A DNA stretch of 64,000 bases from Hydrogenophaga sp. (GTDB taxonomy: Bacteria; Pseudomonadota; Gammaproteobacteria; Burkholderiales; Burkholderiaceae_C): positions 1 through 64,000 of the forward strand of contig JACVCO010000003.1 of assembly GCA_016741995.1 (NCBI GenBank), written 5' to 3'. A program made the translations under genes and the position numbers. The notes under the pieces were generated by a model. The model was given only the letters and a program-made list of their open reading frames with translations, was not told where the DNA came from and ran no database searches. Every line of letters starts with the position of its first letter. The first letter of the stretch is position 1. This document shows, one piece after another, positions 61,959 through 64,000 of this stretch.

Positions 61959-63344
61959 TTACTCGTTCCAGCCGCCGCCCAGCGCGGCGTACAGGGCCAC
62001 GCGGTTCTGCTGCAACGCCAGCCGCGTCTGTGCTTCGGCCTGCTGCGCGGCAAACAGCGAACGCTGCGCGTCCAGCACATCCAGGAAGCTCGCCACACCG
62101 CTGCGGTAGCGCAGGTCGGCCAGGCGCAGGCGCTCGGTCTCGGCCGTCACCTGGTCGCGCTGGGCCTGCCACTGCCCGGCCAGCGTGGCGCGGCCCGCCA
62201 GCGCATCGGCCACTTCGCGGAACGCGGTCTGGATGGCTTTCTCGTACTGCGCGACCGCGATGTCGCGGCCGGCCTCGGCGGACTGCAGGCCCGCGCGGTT
62301 GCGCCCGGCGTCGAAGATGGGCAGCAGCGCCTGCGGGTTGAGCGTGAAGCCCCAGGAGCCATCGCGGAACAGGCCCGAGAGATCGTTGCTGGCCGTGCCC
62401 ACGCTGGCGGTGAGCGAAATGCGCGGGAAGAAAGCCGCGCGCGCCGCGCCGATGTTGGCGTTGGCCGCAATGAGCGTCTGCTCGGCCTGGCGGATGTCGG
62501 CGCGCCGGGTGAGCAGTTCCGACGGCAGGCCCGCAGGCACGTCGGCCAGCACGGCGGCGTCGGCCTCGGCGACCTGCAGCAGCTCGGCGGGCACCGAGTC
62601 GCCCACCAGCAGGCTCAGTGCGTTCACGTCGAGTGCGCGAGCGCGTTGTTGCTGCGCGTAGGCCGCGCGCGCGGTGGCCTCCAGCGATTCGGCCTGACGC
62701 AGATCGAGCGCGGACGTGGCGCCGTTCTCAAAGCGCAGCCGGGTCAGGCGCAGCGAATCCTCGCGCGTGGCCAGCGTCTGGCGCGTGATCGCCAGCAGCG
62801 ACTCGTTGGCCTGCAGGCTGAGCCAGGTGCTCGCCACCGCCGAGACCAGGCTGGTCTGAGCCGCGTTGCGCGCCTGCTCGCTGGCCAGGTATTCGGCCAG
62901 TGCCGCCTCCTTGAGTGCGCCGAGGCGGTTGAAGAAATCGATCTCCCAGGCGCTGACGGCCAGGCCCACGCTGTAGGTGCTCTGGATGCCGCCGCTGCCA
63001 TTGGGCTGCCGGTTGCCGGTGGCGGCGGCGTTGATGGTGGGGAACTGGTTGGCGCGCTGGATCTGGTACTGCGCGCGCACGCGTTCGATGTTGAGCGTGG
63101 CCACGCGCAGGTCGCGGTTGTTGGCCAGCGCGCGCTCGATCAGCGTGCGCAGTTGCGCGTTCTGCACGAACGCATGCCACGCGGTGTCGGCGGCGCTGCG
63201 CTCGCCCGGCGTGCCGGCTTCGGTGGCCGGGTAGCTCGCGGGCACGGGCGCCGCGGGGCGCTCGTAGGTGGGGATCAGCGAGCAGCCGGCCAGCAGCAGG
63301 GCCGCCACCAGTGGGCTCAGGCGGACGGTGAGATCACGATTCAT
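61959..63344 (-). CDS. RND efflux outer-membrane lipoprotein (NodT/OprM family), second system
   Basis: 461 residues, lipobox LLLAGC, two OEP domains, typical [16 protein letters not shown] and [13 protein letters not shown] segments and GGGW end. Overlaps the RND gene stop by 11 nt. It is distinct from the OMF at 16455-17906. Upstream genes of this operon continue beyond the window. Confidence 0.93.
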   Translation of the reverse strand: MNRDLTVRLSPLVAALLLAGCSLIPTYERPAAPVPASYPATEAGTPGERSAADTAWHAFVQNAQLRTLIERALANNRDLRVATLNIERVRAQYQIQRANQFPTINAAATGNRQPNGSGGIQSTYSVGLAVSAWEIDFFNRLGALKEAALAEYLASEQARNAAQTSLVSAVASTWLSLQANESLLAITRQTLATREDSLRLTRLRFENGATSALDLRQAESLEATARAAYAQQQRARALDVNALSLLVGDSVPAELLQVAEADAAVLADVPAGLPSELLTRRADIRQAEQTLIAANANIGAARAAFFPRISLTASVGTASNDLSGLFRDGSWGFTLNPQALLPIFDAGRNRAGLQSAEAGRDIAVAQYEKAIQTAFREVADALAGRATLAGQWQAQRDQVTAETERLRLADLRYRSGVASFLDVLDAQRSLFAAQQAEAQTRLALQQNRVALYAALGGGWNE

Positions 63345-64000
63345 CGTTGTCGACTCCATGCGCGCGGGCGCTTTCGCGATCGCGCTGGTGCTGGCGCTCG
63401 CTGCCTTTGAACAGGCGCCGCACCACGGCAAAGAACAGGGGCACGAAGATGACGGCGAGCACGGTGCCGGTGAGCATGCCGCCGATCACGCCGGTACCGA
63501 TGGCGCGCTGGCTCGCCGAGCCCGCACCCGAAGCGATGGCCAGCGGTACCACGCCAAGCGAGAAGGCCATCGAGGTCATGACGATCGGCCTGAACCGCAA
63601 CCGCGCCGCGGCCAGCGCCGCTTCGATCGCGCTCTTGCCCTGCGCCTGCACGTCCTTCGCGAACTCGATGATCAGGATCGCGTTCTTGGCTGATAGACCG
63701 ATGATGGTGATGAGGCCCACCTGGAAGTACACGTCGTTCTCGTAGCCCCGCAGCAAAGTGGCCAGCAGCACGCCAAGCACGCCCAGCGGCACCACCAGGA
63801 TCACCGACAGCGGAATGGTCCAGCTCTCGTACAGCGCGGCCAGGCACAGGAACACCGCCAGGATGGCGAAGCCGTAGAGGATGAGCGCCTGCGAGCCCGC
63901 GAGTTTTTCCTCGCGCGAGGTGCCCGTCCATTCGTAGCCGAAGCCCTGCGGCAGTTGCGCCGCCAGCCGCTCCATCTCGGCCATCGCGTCGCCCGTGCTG
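63334..64000 (-). CDS. RND efflux permease, AcrB/MexB-like (5' part outside window)
   Basis: Only the last 222 codons or so are in view; the frame is open to the window edge. Matches the AcrB C-terminal half: [50 protein letters not shown] and [21 protein letters not shown]. Proton-relay Lys region is visible. Followed by its OMF gene. A second RND pump separate from the MexF-like one. Confidence 0.92.
   Translation of the reverse strand, partial: STGDAMAEMERLAAQLPQGFGYEWTGTSREEKLAGSQALILYGFAILAVFLCLAALYESWTIPLSVILVVPLGVLGVLLATLLRGYENDVYFQVGLITIIGLSAKNAILIIEFAKDVQAQGKSAIEAALAAARLRFRPIVMTSMAFSLGVVPLAIASGAGSASQRAIGTGVIGGMLTGTVLAVIFVPLFFAVVRRLFKGSERQHQRDRESARAHGVDNDES

Overview
The window is about two-thirds GC, densely packed, and looks like chromosome from a betaproteobacterium of the order Burkholderiales, most likely family Comamonadaceae (Hydrogenophaga/Acidovorax type). 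This rests on the EarP/EF-P pair with Arg32, the surE-pcm-nlpD-rlmD block, TRAP and Cox-type hydroxylase genes, and an intergenic repeat that I recall from that family. Genus is inference. Both ends cut genes: a BaeS-like kinase on the left and an RND pump on the right.

Layout. 1-1.8 kb: two-component system. 1.8-6.3 kb (minus): a tightly overlapping metal ABC transporter operon with two substrate-binding-like proteins and two small unknown envelope proteins. It is divergent from tonB-exbB-exbD (6.5-8.6 kb, plus), and Fur-like sites lie between them. 8.6-8.85 kb: two copies of a hairpin repeat. 8.9-16.5 kb: housekeeping genes (GlcG-like, YccA/BI-1, RlmD, 3'-5' exonuclease, NlpD, Pcm, SurE, quinone oxidoreductase). 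16.5-22.3 kb: a MexEF-OprN-like RND efflux operon. 22.6-26.6 kb: hydrolase lipoprotein, then an MFS/ornithine cyclodeaminase-like/class II aldolase operon. 26.6-35 kb: a four-gene molybdenum hydroxylase (Cox-like) operon, divergent from a TetR regulator and a complete TRAP transporter. This is probably one catabolic locus of unknown substrate.

35-36.6 kb: OmpA-like barrel protein and an ArsR/SRPBCC pair with a double operator. 36.7-40.96 kb: a small genomic island at the 3' end of tRNA-His. It is bounded by an imperfect 16-bp direct repeat and carries an HNH nuclease, an integrase/TraD mosaic remnant, an FRG-domain protein, a frameshifted gene and a membrane protein. 40.9-47.3 kb: tRNA-His, ppiD, tRNA-Val, HU, tartrate dehydrogenase with divergent LysR, EamA transporter, pgsA. 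47.4-56.2 kb: a two-partner secretion system (TpsB plus a 1,924-residue filamentous hemagglutinin-like TpsA) with a lower-GC C-terminal module, an overlapping small lipoprotein and a second lipoprotein. 56.2-64 kb: uvrC, earP, efp, AEC transporter, LOG protein and the start of a second RND efflux locus.

How they work together: iron/metal supply (Fur sites, TonB-ExbBD, ABC importer) sits beside envelope maintenance (NlpD, PpiD, SurE/Pcm), export (two RND systems, TPS) and uptake plus oxidation of an organic substrate (MFS/TRAP plus hydroxylase). No complete phage, CRISPR array, rRNA operon or intact insertion sequence was seen, and no gap between genes exceeds 300 bases.
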